From DATBJJ01 sp036556425 (GTDB lineage Bacteria > Acidobacteriota > Vicinamibacteria > Vicinamibacterales > 2-12-FULL-66-21), in the NCBI GenBank assembly GCA_036556425.1, contig DATBJJ010000183.1:1-64000 (forward strand): a stretch of 64,000 nt of DNA, given 5' to 3'. The translations under genes and the position numbers were made by a program. Shown one piece after another: positions 1 through 6,531 of the stretch. Numbering within the stretch: position 1 is the stretch's first letter; every line of letters starts with the position of its first letter. The notes under the pieces were generated by a model. That model was not told where the DNA came from, did not search any database, and saw only the letters and a program-made list of their open reading frames with translations.

Positions 1-62
1 TCAATCGGGACACCCAATCGGGACACTCAACCGTGACTGTCCCGATTGGGTGTCCCGATTGA
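1..62. repeat. 25-bp perfect inverted repeat
   Basis: Bases 1-25 are exactly complementary to bases 38-62, with a 12-base spacer at 26-37. Each arm itself holds a repeated ATCGGGACA-type word. The structure could form a long hairpin upstream of the hydrolase start at 91. The left end may be cut by the window edge. It resembles the other short-unit palindromic arrays in this window. It could act as a terminator for an upstream gene or be a mobile palindromic repeat; neither is shown. Confidence 0.85.
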
Positions 63-90
63 GTGTCCCCGCCCTGGTAGAATCTGCGAT

Positions 91-927
91 GTGAAGATTT
101 CGCTCGTCCAGCAGGCGGCGAGCCACGAAAAAACCGACAACGTTCGGCGCGGACTGGCCGCGCTCGAGGCGGCGGCGCGCGACGGCGCAGAGCTCGTCGC
201 GTTCGCCGAGCTGGCGTTCGAGCGATTCTATCCACAGCGGCCCGCCGCGCCGCGGCCGTGGCGCCTCGGCGAGCCGGTTCCAGGGCCAACCACCGACGCG
301 TTCTGTCGAAAAGCGCGCGAGCTCGGCGTCGCCGTCGTGCTGAATCTCTACGAAACCGACGGTACGCGCGGGTTCGATTGCTCACCCGTCATCGACGCCG
401 ACGGCACGCTCCTCGGCCGCACGCGAATGATCCACATCACGGACTACGCGTGCTTTCACGAACAGGGCTACTACACCCCGGGCGACACGGGCGCGCCCGT
501 TTACCGCACGAAGGCGGGCGCGGTTGGCGTCGCAATCTGTTACGACCGGCACTATCCGGAGTACATGCGCGCGCTCGCGAACGCCGGCGCCGATCTCGTG
601 GTCGTGCCGCAGGCGGGCGCGCTCGACGAATGGCCCGAGGGTTTGTACGAAGCGGAGATGCGCGTCGCCGCGTTCCAGAACGGCTACTACGTCGCGCTGT
701 GCAATCGGGTCGGCGCGGAAGAGTGCCTGACGTTTGCCGGCGAGTCGTTCGTCTGCGCGCCGGACGGGCAGGTCATCGCGCGAGGCCCGAAGCTCCAGGA
801 CGCGATCGTTTCTGCGGAGATCGATCTGTCCGCGCTCGACACGTCCCACGCGCGCCGGCTGTTCCTCCGCGATCGCCGGCCCGACCTTTACGCCGAGTGG
901 TTCTCGCTTTCCGGCGTGAAGAGATGA
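91..927 (+). CDS. Carbon-nitrogen hydrolase (nitrilase superfamily)
   Basis: A 278-aa protein of the nitrilase/omega-amidase superfamily, cytoplasmic enzymes that hydrolyse nitrile, amide or carbamoyl C-N bonds. I chose the GTG at 91 because the protein then begins MKISLVQ, the usual first beta strand; an in-frame ATG at 46 would start inside the inverted repeat. The general-base Glu is E40 (VAFAEL) and the nucleophile is C150 (AICYDRHYPE). The catalytic lysine normally lies in an RKxHI/L motif. Here that stretch reads RTRMIHITD, so M113 sits at the lysine position. A following segment (FHEQGYYTPGD) matches N-carbamoyl-amino-acid or N-carbamoylputrescine amidase relatives. The substrate cannot be named. 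The stop overlaps the next start (ATGA), so the two genes are probably co-transcribed. Confidence 0.88.
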   Translation: MKISLVQQAASHEKTDNVRRGLAALEAAARDGAELVAFAELAFERFYPQRPAAPRPWRLGEPVPGPTTDAFCRKARELGVAVVLNLYETDGTRGFDCSPVIDADGTLLGRTRMIHITDYACFHEQGYYTPGDTGAPVYRTKAGAVGVAICYDRHYPEYMRALANAGADLVVVPQAGALDEWPEGLYEAEMRVAAFQNGYYVALCNRVGAEECLTFAGESFVCAPDGQVIARGPKLQDAIVSAEIDLSALDTSHARRLFLRDRRPDLYAEWFSLSGVKR

Positions 928-1382
928 AATTCGCCGCCCGGCGGCTGCTCGTCGTCTGCCTTGCCGCCGCCGCGGCGCGTTGCTCCAATATCGACGTCGT
1001 CACCGCGTCGTACGCGTCGCGATCCGAGGCGCGCGCCAGCGGCGCGATCGATCGCGGCTGGATTCCGGCATGGATCCCGGAGAGCGCCGAAGGCATTCGC
1101 GAGGCGCACGATCTCGACTCGAATCGGCGATGGGGACTCTTCGATTTCGCGCCCGGAGAGGCGGATGCCATCCGCGCCGCGCTCGATCCGTCGTCCGTTT
1201 CGCTGACCGGGATCGAATGCGGAATCCCGGGTCGCATCGAATGGTGGCCGCTTGTGTTGCGGGGCTCGCTCGACGCCGGCAAGATCAGGGACGCCGCGCT
1301 CGAGACCTATCGCACGAAAGCCGGCAGTGTCATTGTCGTCGTGAACTGGAAGCAGGGCAGGGCGTACTACTGGGCGGAATAG
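924..1382 (+). CDS. Small exported protein, possible lipoprotein
   Basis: A 152-aa protein whose ATG overlaps the hydrolase stop by 4 bases. The N-terminus is basic then hydrophobic (MKFAARRLLVVCLAAAAARC), a clear export signal. C20 could be a lipid-modified cysteine, but the arginine just before it makes a poor lipobox, so ordinary signal peptidase cleavage is possible. The mature part is rich in Trp, Asp and Arg (RGWIPAWIPESA, HDLDSNRRWG) and ends with a predicted beta-rich segment. I do not recognise a domain with a known activity. Coupling to the hydrolase suggests shared expression, not a shown function. The stop codon lies one base from the end of the convergent tRNA gene. Confidence 0.75.
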   Translation: MKFAARRLLVVCLAAAAARCSNIDVVTASYASRSEARASGAIDRGWIPAWIPESAEGIREAHDLDSNRRWGLFDFAPGEADAIRAALDPSSVSLTGIECGIPGRIEWWPLVLRGSLDAGKIRDAALETYRTKAGSVIVVVNWKQGRAYYWAE

Positions 1383-1383
1383 A

Positions 1384-1456
<73 letters not shown>

Positions 1457-1472
1457 CCGAGGCAGAACCCTC

Positions 1473-1502
1473 ATCATAACAGTCGGCCCTCGTCGTTGAC
1501 AA
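1473..1502 (-). promoter_or_regulatory. Sigma-70-type promoter of tRNA-Phe
   Basis: On the minus strand a -35 TTGTCA (1497-1502) and a -10 TATGAT (1473-1478) are separated by 18 bases. The expected start is about 10 bases upstream of the mature tRNA 5' end. Confidence 0.65.
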
Positions 1503-1570
1503 CGCTCGGAACGGCAACGAGCGTTCAGAACGACGGTCAAACTCCTTGAACTCTTCTCGAACAAGGGGGC

Positions 1571-1599
1571 TTGTACTTTTTTTGCGTCTGCGGTACTGT
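1571..1599 (+). promoter_or_regulatory. Upstream promoter P1 of the ftsB-like gene
   Basis: TTGTAC (1571-1576), 17-base spacer, TACTGT (1594-1599). Transcription would start near 1606 and give a leader of about 50 bases. The element is a near copy of P2, 46 bases downstream, including the TTGTACTTTT word. Confidence 0.5.
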
Positions 1600-1616
1600 G
1601 AAGCCGCGTTAAGTAG

Positions 1617-1645
1617 TTGTACTTTTCGCCGAAGTCTGGTACTCT
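1617..1645 (+). promoter_or_regulatory. Proximal promoter P2 of the ftsB-like gene
   Basis: TTGTAC (1617-1622), 17-base spacer, TACTCT (1640-1645). The start would fall near 1652, only about 7 bases before the ATG at 1659, so transcripts from P2 would be almost leaderless. No Shine-Dalgarno sequence is visible before that ATG. Confidence 0.5.
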
Positions 1646-1658
1646 CTCACTCACACGC

Positions 1659-2012
1659 ATGAATCCCGAGGGATCCACCGAGAGCCGCGCCGCGTACTCC
1701 GCACTGTCGAAGCTGCCCGCGCGGCGGCCGGACCGTGTCTGGATCGGCCGGACGCTGTGCTTCGCGGCGTGCGTACTGGCGGTGAACGCGCTCATCGGCG
1801 AACGCGGACTTTCTGAAACCCTTCGCGCTCGCCGGGAATTCCGCGAGGCGGTCGGGGAGCTCTCGCGGCTGCAGTACGAGAATGCGGCGCTGACGGAAGC
1901 AATCGCTCGCTTGAAACACGACGCCGGGACGATCGAAGGCGTGGCTCGCGCCGAGCTCGGGCTCATCCGGCCCGGCGAGATCCTCGTCGTCGTCAAGCAC
2001 CAGGAACCGTAG
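1659..2012 (+). CDS. ftsB: FtsB/DivIC-like septum formation initiator
   Basis: A 117-aa bitopic membrane protein. It has a short cytoplasmic N-terminus, one membrane segment (about residues 29-47, LCFAACVLAVNALI) and a periplasmic coiled coil (LRARREFREAVGEL through ALTEAIARLKHD). The C-terminal motif IEGVARAELGLIRPGEI is the hallmark of FtsB/DivIC. These proteins join FtsL and FtsQ/DivIB in the division complex that activates septal wall synthesis. I prefer the ATG at 1659 to an in-frame TTG at 1617, because that TTG lies inside the P2 -35 box. The gene converges on recA, and the 18-base gap holds a small hairpin. Confidence 0.88.
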   Translation: MNPEGSTESRAAYSALSKLPARRPDRVWIGRTLCFAACVLAVNALIGERGLSETLRARREFREAVGELSRLQYENAALTEAIARLKHDAGTIEGVARAELGLIRPGEILVVVKHQEP

Positions 2013-2029
2013 GTCCGGCGAAGCCGGAC
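2013..2029. repeat. GTCCGGC/GCCGGAC hairpin between convergent genes
   Basis: A 7-bp perfect stem with loop GAA fills the gap between the ftsB-like and recA stop codons. The same arms recur at 38920-38937, and a longer relative lies at 52332-52353. There is no T-run, so termination is possible but not shown. The recurrence suggests a dispersed REP-like element. Confidence 0.6.
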
Positions 2030-2030
2030 A

Positions 2031-3059
2031 CTACACCGCTGCCGCTTCGGCTTCCCTCACCATCCCCAAGTCGCGGCGGACACGATCTTCGAGCGCCTTG
2101 AACACCGCCGGGTTGTCCTTCAGGAACTGCTTCACGTTCTCGCGACCCTGGCCCAGACGATCGCCATTGAAGGCGAACCACGTCCCGCTCTTGTCGACAA
2201 TCTTTCTGTCGACCGCGAGGTCGAGTAGATCGCCTTCGCGCGAGATCCCTTCGCCGTACATCACGTCGAATTCCGCTTCGCGGAACGGCGGCGCGACCTT
2301 GTTCTTGACGACCTTCACGCGCGTGCGGCCGCCGACGACGGTGTCGCCGTCCTTGATCGCGCCGATGCGCCGGATGTCGATGCGCACCGAGGAGTAGAAC
2401 TTCAGCGCGCGCCCGCCGGTCGTCGTTTCGGGATTGCCGAACATCACGCCGATCTTCTCGCGCAGCTGGTTGATGAAGATGAGGCACGTCTTCGATTTCG
2501 AGACGGCGCCCGTGAGCTTCCGGAGCGCCTGCGACATCAATCGCGCCTGCAGCCCCATCTGTGCTTCGCCCATCTCCCCCTCGATCTCGGCGCGCGGCAC
2601 GAGCGCGGCAACCGAGTCGACGACGACCACGTCGACGCCGTTGGAGCGGACGAGCACCTCGACGATCTCGAGCGCCTGCTCGCCGTTGTCGGGCTGCGAG
2701 ACGAGGAGATTGTCCAGATCGACACCGAGCTTCTTGGCGTACTGGGCGTCGAGCGCATGTTCCGCGTCGACGAACGCCGCCATCCCGCCGCTGCGCTGCG
2801 CTTCGGCGATCACTTGCAGCGACAACGTCGTCTTGCCCGACGATTCCGGTCCGAAAATCTCGATGACGCGGCCGCGCGGAACGCCGCCGATTCCCAAGGC
2901 ATAGTCGAGGCTCACCGCGCCGGTCGAGATCGCCGGGATTGCGGTCACGGCGTCCTTCTGGCCTAGTCGCATGATCGAGCCCTTGCCGAATTGTTTCTCG
3001 ATCTGGCCAACGGCCATCTCGATGGCTTTGAGGCGTTCGCGGTCGGTCTCTGGCGGCAT
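2031..3059 (-). CDS. recA: RecA recombinase
   Basis: A 342-aa RecA, full length for the family. It forms the ATP-dependent filament on single-stranded DNA for homologous recombination and SOS co-protease activity. Walker A is GPESSGKT (residues 70-77). Other visible signatures are the Walker B region (VVVVDSVAALVPRAEIEGE), loop L1/L2 segments (MGLQARLMSQALRKL, FINQLREKIGVMFGNPETT) and the GGRALKFYSSVR motif. The ATG at 3059 has a good ribosome site (GGAGAG). The promoter (3118-3147) and a strong leader hairpin (3080-3108) lie upstream. Confidence 0.98.
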   Translation of the reverse strand: MPPETDRERLKAIEMAVGQIEKQFGKGSIMRLGQKDAVTAIPAISTGAVSLDYALGIGGVPRGRVIEIFGPESSGKTTLSLQVIAEAQRSGGMAAFVDAEHALDAQYAKKLGVDLDNLLVSQPDNGEQALEIVEVLVRSNGVDVVVVDSVAALVPRAEIEGEMGEAQMGLQARLMSQALRKLTGAVSKSKTCLIFINQLREKIGVMFGNPETTTGGRALKFYSSVRIDIRRIGAIKDGDTVVGGRTRVKVVKNKVAPPFREAEFDVMYGEGISREGDLLDLAVDRKIVDKSGTWFAFNGDRLGQGRENVKQFLKDNPAVFKALEDRVRRDLGMVREAEAAAV

Positions 3060-3079
3060 TCGGTCTCTCCTTACACGAT

Positions 3080-3108
3080 GTCAGCCGAGCAACGATTTGC
3101 CGGCTGAC
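3080..3108 (-). promoter_or_regulatory. Hairpin in the recA 5' leader
   Basis: Outer arms GTCAGCCG and CGGCTGAC and inner arms GCAA and TTGC give a 12-bp stem with one bulged base and a 4-base loop. It would sit at the very 5' end of the predicted recA mRNA, about 20 bases before the ribosome site. It may stabilise the mRNA or modulate translation; the role is inferred. Confidence 0.6.
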
Positions 3109-3117
3109 AGCCACCGC

Positions 3118-3147
3118 ATTCTAGGTTCGTGCCGGGGAGAAAGTCAA
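3118..3147 (-). promoter_or_regulatory. Sigma-70 promoter of recA
   Basis: On the minus strand TTGACT (3142-3147), 18-base spacer, TAGAAT (3118-3123). The expected start is near 3111, giving a leader of about 50 bases that begins with the hairpin at 3080-3108. No GAAC-N4-GTTC type LexA box overlaps it. Confidence 0.7.
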
Positions 3148-3179
3148 GGGCAAATCCGTGCAACTGCCGCTATTATCAC

Positions 3180-3192
3180 GTTCATTTGGAAC
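3180..3192. promoter_or_regulatory. GTTC-N5-GAAC palindrome upstream of recA
   Basis: A 13-base element GTTCATTTGGAAC lies about 70 bases upstream of the predicted recA start, between recA and the divergent membrane-protein gene. A GATAAT at 3172-3177 (minus strand) could be an alternative -10. The half-sites resemble LexA-type words but the arrangement is not a standard box, so an operator role is only a suggestion. Confidence 0.3.
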
Positions 3193-3316
3193 ATCTTACG
3201 GATTCATACGACTTTCGCCTCGCGAACCGGCGGATCGCGGAATCTGCCGAGCGCCCGCACGCGGCATTTTGCAGTTCTCGCCTGATGCCGCGCTGATGCT
3301 GAGGTAACGTCTCCCA

Positions 3317-3838
3317 ATGCCTTCACCGCTCGGGCACGTCATCGCGGGAGTCGCGGCCGGCTGGGCGATCGCCGGAGCGCCTCGCCCGCGGGAGGGCGGA
3401 CGGGTCATCCTCGAAGACGTTCTGCTCTTCGGCGCGCTTGGCGCGCTGCCGGACGTCGATTTGATCGTGGGTGTGCACAGCGGTCCCACGCATAGCATCG
3501 GCGCTGCGCTCATCGTCGCGACGATCGCCTTTCTTGCGGCGCGGTTCCAGCGGATCCCGCGGCCCTTCACGACGGCCGCGGCCTGTTGCGCCGCGTATGC
3601 GTCGCACGTGCTGCTGGATTGGCTGGCGACCGACTCGAGCCCGCCGATCGGAATCATGGCGCTGTGGCCGTTCAGAAGTGATTACTACGAATCCGACCTG
3701 CATCTCTTCATGGCGATCTCCCGGCGGTATTGGACTGGATGGAGCTTCATCCACCAGAACGCGATTGCCGTCGTGAGAGAGATCGCGATCCTGCTGCCGA
3801 TGCTCGGCATCGTCGCGCTCGTGCGGCGGCGGCGGTAG
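3317..3838 (+). CDS. YdjM-like membrane-bound metal-dependent hydrolase
   Basis: A 173-aa integral membrane protein resembling the YdjM/LexA-regulated membrane hydrolase family. It starts with MPSPLGHVIAGVAAGW, which includes the first conserved His. Further motifs are a Pro-Asp-Val-Asp segment (LPDVDLIVG), HSGPTHSIGAAL with two His residues, and ASHVLLDWLATD, together forming the likely metal site. Three or four membrane segments are visible, the last near residues 151-168. Relatives are often SOS- or stress-linked, and this one is divergent from recA, but its substrate is unknown. The ATG at 3317 is preceded by GAGG. Confidence 0.78.
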   Translation: MPSPLGHVIAGVAAGWAIAGAPRPREGGRVILEDVLLFGALGALPDVDLIVGVHSGPTHSIGAALIVATIAFLAARFQRIPRPFTTAAACCAAYASHVLLDWLATDSSPPIGIMALWPFRSDYYESDLHLFMAISRRYWTGWSFIHQNAIAVVREIAILLPMLGIVALVRRRR

Positions 3839-3859
3839 ATCGGCCGGCGAAGCGCGCGA

Positions 3860-4261
3860 TCACGCGCCGCGCAAGAACCAGAGCACGATCGAGAGGAGAA
3901 CGAGCGGGACCGCCGCGAGCACGAACCCCACCGTGGCGAGCAGCATGCCGATCGTCCGCGCCGAGGTGTTCGCGCGGCCGCGAGCGATCTCCGGAACGTC
4001 TTCGGCGTTCTGACTGTTCGCGACTTGCAGCCCTTGGCGCATCAGGGTTGCGCCGGCGGCGACGGCAATCGCGACGACGACGACCAGCGCGGGGAGCGCG
4101 CGCGACTTGAATTGCGCCAGCGCCGCGGCGCGGTCCGACTGCGCGAGCGTCGCGAGCCCTTCGAGATACGCCGACAGATACCACACGCCCACGCTGCCGG
4201 CCGCGGCGGCCAGAATCCACGCGATGAGGGCGGTGCGATTGCTGCCGGGGCTGATCTGCAA
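3860..4261 (-). CDS. Small three-helix membrane protein, unknown function
   Basis: A 133-aa hydrophobic protein with three probable membrane helices (about residues 9-32, 53-73 and 103-131). No ATG or GTG lies near the start of the hydrophobic part. The best start is the TTG at 4261, two bases after the dehydrogenase stop, which implies translational coupling. Upstream in the same frame only the antisense of the dehydrogenase end is read. No family is recognised. Confidence 0.6.
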   Translation of the reverse strand: MQISPGSNRTALIAWILAAAAGSVGVWYLSAYLEGLATLAQSDRAAALAQFKSRALPALVVVVAIAVAAGATLMRQGLQVANSQNAEDVPEIARGRANTSARTIGMLLATVGFVLAAVPLVLLSIVLWFLRGA

Positions 4262-4263
4262 CG

Positions 4264-5115
4264 TCAGTATCGGTAGAATCCTTGCCCCGTTTTGCGGCCG
4301 AGATGCCCGGCCGCCACCATGCGGCGCAGCAGCGGACACGCGCGGTACTTCGGATCGCCGAGCCCGTCGTGCAGCACGTCCATGATCGCGAGGCACACGT
4401 CGAGGCCGATGAAATCCGCCAGCGTCAGCGGCCCCATCGGGTGGTTCATGCCGAGCTTCATGACGGTATCGATCGCGTCGGCGGTGCCCACGCCTTCCAT
4501 CAGCGCGAAGATCGCTTCGTTGATCATCGGCATCAACACGCGATTCGCGATGAAGCCGGGATAGTCGGAGGCTTCGACCGCCGTCTTGCCGAGCCGCATG
4601 CACAGCTCGGTCGCGGTCAGGAGAGCGTCGGCCGACGTCGCCTGCCCGCGAATGAGCTCCACGAGCGCCATCAACGGCACCGGGTTCATGAAGTGCATGC
4701 CCAGCACGCGATCCGCACGGTTCGTGGCGGCGCCGAGCACGGTGATGGAAATCGACGATGTGTTCGACGTCAGGATGACGTCGGGCCGCGTGAGCTGATC
4801 GAGACGCGCGAAGAGCGCGAGCTTGGCCTCGCGATCCTCGAAGATGGCTTCGACGACGTAGTCGACGTCGGACAGCGAGTCGAGGCTGGTCGCGGCAGTC
4901 ATGCGCCCGAGCGCCTGATCGCGATCGCTCGCGGAGAGCCGTCCCTTCTCGACGAGCTTCGCGAGGCTCTTCTCGATCGACACGCGCGCGCGATCGAGCG
5001 CGCCCGGCGCGGAATCCACGAGGCGCACGTCGAATCCGCTCTGCGCGAACACCTGGGCGATGCCGTTGCCCATCGTGCCCGCGCCGACGACGCCGATCCG
5101 TTTGATGGTCAGCAT
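4264..5115 (-). CDS. hbd: 3-hydroxybutyryl-CoA / 3-hydroxyacyl-CoA dehydrogenase
   Basis: A 283-aa NAD(P)-dependent dehydrogenase that interconverts 3-hydroxyacyl-CoA and 3-ketoacyl-CoA in fatty acid or butyrate/PHB metabolism. The Rossmann motif GAGTMG is at residues 11-16. The catalytic His lies in LGMHFMNPVPLM, with the partner Glu in the following VELIRG. The C-terminal helical domain has DYPGFIANRVLMPMINEA and ends GRKTGQGFYRY. The length is typical of the single-domain enzyme. A TACAAT -10-like word at 5125-5130, inside a GCGGGG/CCCCGC hairpin (5118-5136), lies just before the ATG and could give a nearly leaderless message. The thiolase at 33.7 kb would act in the same pathway. Confidence 0.93.
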   Translation of the reverse strand: MLTIKRIGVVGAGTMGNGIAQVFAQSGFDVRLVDSAPGALDRARVSIEKSLAKLVEKGRLSASDRDQALGRMTAATSLDSLSDVDYVVEAIFEDREAKLALFARLDQLTRPDVILTSNTSSISITVLGAATNRADRVLGMHFMNPVPLMALVELIRGQATSADALLTATELCMRLGKTAVEASDYPGFIANRVLMPMINEAIFALMEGVGTADAIDTVMKLGMNHPMGPLTLADFIGLDVCLAIMDVLHDGLGDPKYRACPLLRRMVAAGHLGRKTGQGFYRY

Positions 5116-5152
5116 GAGCGGGGCATTGTACCCCGCGCGTTCTTCCTCCGCG

Positions 5153-6484
5153 CTATTGCACTTGGAACGTCGCGCGCGCTTCCACCGCGTACGCGCCCGC
5201 GGCCAATGTGAATGCGGCGCTCGCGGTGCAATCGCCGGCGGCGTCGCATGCCGTCAACGGCACGGTCGCGGAGACGGCATTGCCGCCGATGCGCGGCTTC
5301 ACGGTGACGAGCACGGTCGTGCCGCTCGGCACGCCGCTCGTCGCGACGTCGATGCCGGTGACGCCCGGCGCGGCCAGCACGACGTCGATCGCGCCGTAGC
5401 CGCCCTGCGGAATCGCCGGCGGCACCTGACCGCCGACCGACGTGATGCGAACGGTCGGCGACACGGGATTCGCGAGCGGACCCGGACCTGTGACGCGCAG
5501 CGCAGCGATTTGCGGAGCGAACGCCGTCTGCGCGCTGGCGTCGAGCGACTCCAGCCGAATGCGGCCGACCGTTCCTGAAAATGAATTGTGACCACCGCCG
5601 CCTCCACTCGCCCACAGGCGAGCGGCGCCGCCGTCGATGAAACGATTCGCGACGAGCCGAATGGCGCCGCCCGATCCGCCGCCTCCTCCGTTCGCGCAGC
5701 CTCCATTACCGACGCTGCCGCCGCCGCCTCCCTCGGCCACGATGTCATAGTTCTGGATGTGCATCGTCCCGTTCGCGACGATGAGCAGGGCGCCGCCGCC
5801 ACCACCACCGCCGCCGCCGGTGCAGTTCGCGGTCGATCCGAAACCAGAGCCGCCTCCGCCGCCGGACCCTCCCAGCAACGGGAGGAGCTCCGGGAGACCG
5901 AAAAACGTGCCGCCACTGGCGCCGGATGTTGGCGTGCCGCCGGCGCCGCCGCCAGGCCCAAGGCCGGTGCCTCCGACGTTGGCGCCGTTGATGGCCAGCG
6001 CCGAACCGTCGGCCCCCTTGAACCCGCCGTTGCCGCCGAGCGCGCCGACGCCCGCGGTGCTGGCGGTGCCGCTCGATCCAGCGCCGCCCGAGACGCTTAA
6101 GTCCGGACAGCAGCCACCGCTTCTGATGATCGCGTTGCCCGCGACGAGAATGCTGACGGGAGTGTTGGCGGCGTTGCGTCCGAACCCGACCGTGAAACTG
6201 CCGTCGACGGTGAAGCTGCTGAAGCGGAAGATGCCGTCGGGCGGCAAGGTCATCGTGATCGAGCCTGACGTGCACGGTGCCGTGCACCCGGTCGTTCCTG
6301 GAGGATATGTTGCCGGGTTGCCCGCGTTGAAGGGCTGCAGCGTCGGATCGCTCGCGCAGCCGCACAGATCGATGACCTGCTGCGCGATGTTGCTGACCGA
6401 CATCAGCAGGATCGCCGTCGTCAGGCCGATCAGCCTCGTCGAGATCCATCCGAGGCGCCGCGTGTGGTTCGTGTTGGTGATCAT
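5153..6484 (-). CDS. Glycine-rich exported protein
   Basis: A 443-aa protein with an N-terminal signal or membrane segment (about residues 15-34, ending SVSNIAQQ). A Cys-containing beta-rich region follows (DLCGCASDP, GCTAPCTSG), then a long central stretch of Gly-rich repeats (GGAGSSG, GPGGGAGG, GGSGGGGG, GGGGGGGG). This pattern resembles exported autotransporter-like or parallel beta-helix proteins. The C-terminal 110 residues form an Ig-like fold (PTVRITSVGGQVPP to the end). No sorting motif is visible. A GAGGAA ribosome site precedes the ATG. It follows the 3850-aa giant gene by only 47 bases in the same orientation, so it is likely the last gene of that operon. Confidence 0.75.
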   Translation of the reverse strand: MITNTNHTRRLGWISTRLIGLTTAILLMSVSNIAQQVIDLCGCASDPTLQPFNAGNPATYPPGTTGCTAPCTSGSITMTLPPDGIFRFSSFTVDGSFTVGFGRNAANTPVSILVAGNAIIRSGGCCPDLSVSGGAGSSGTASTAGVGALGGNGGFKGADGSALAINGANVGGTGLGPGGGAGGTPTSGASGGTFFGLPELLPLLGGSGGGGGSGFGSTANCTGGGGGGGGGALLIVANGTMHIQNYDIVAEGGGGGSVGNGGCANGGGGGSGGAIRLVANRFIDGGAARLWASGGGGGHNSFSGTVGRIRLESLDASAQTAFAPQIAALRVTGPGPLANPVSPTVRITSVGGQVPPAIPQGGYGAIDVVLAAPGVTGIDVATSGVPSGTTVLVTVKPRIGGNAVSATVPLTACDAAGDCTASAAFTLAAGAYAVEARATFQVQ

Positions 6485-6531
6485 GTGTCGTTCCTCTATG
6501 TCAGCTCTTCACCGGGTTCAGTGATCTGGGT

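Noticed and set aside
46..90. Earlier ATG start for the nitrilase-family gene
   Set aside because: It would place 15 extra residues encoded by the inverted repeat before the conserved first strand; the GTG at 91 fits the family.
3118..3192. Standard LexA/SOS box before recA
   Set aside because: No GAAC-N4-GTTC or GTTC-N7-GTTC arrangement overlaps the promoter; only the non-standard GTTC-N5-GAAC palindrome was found.
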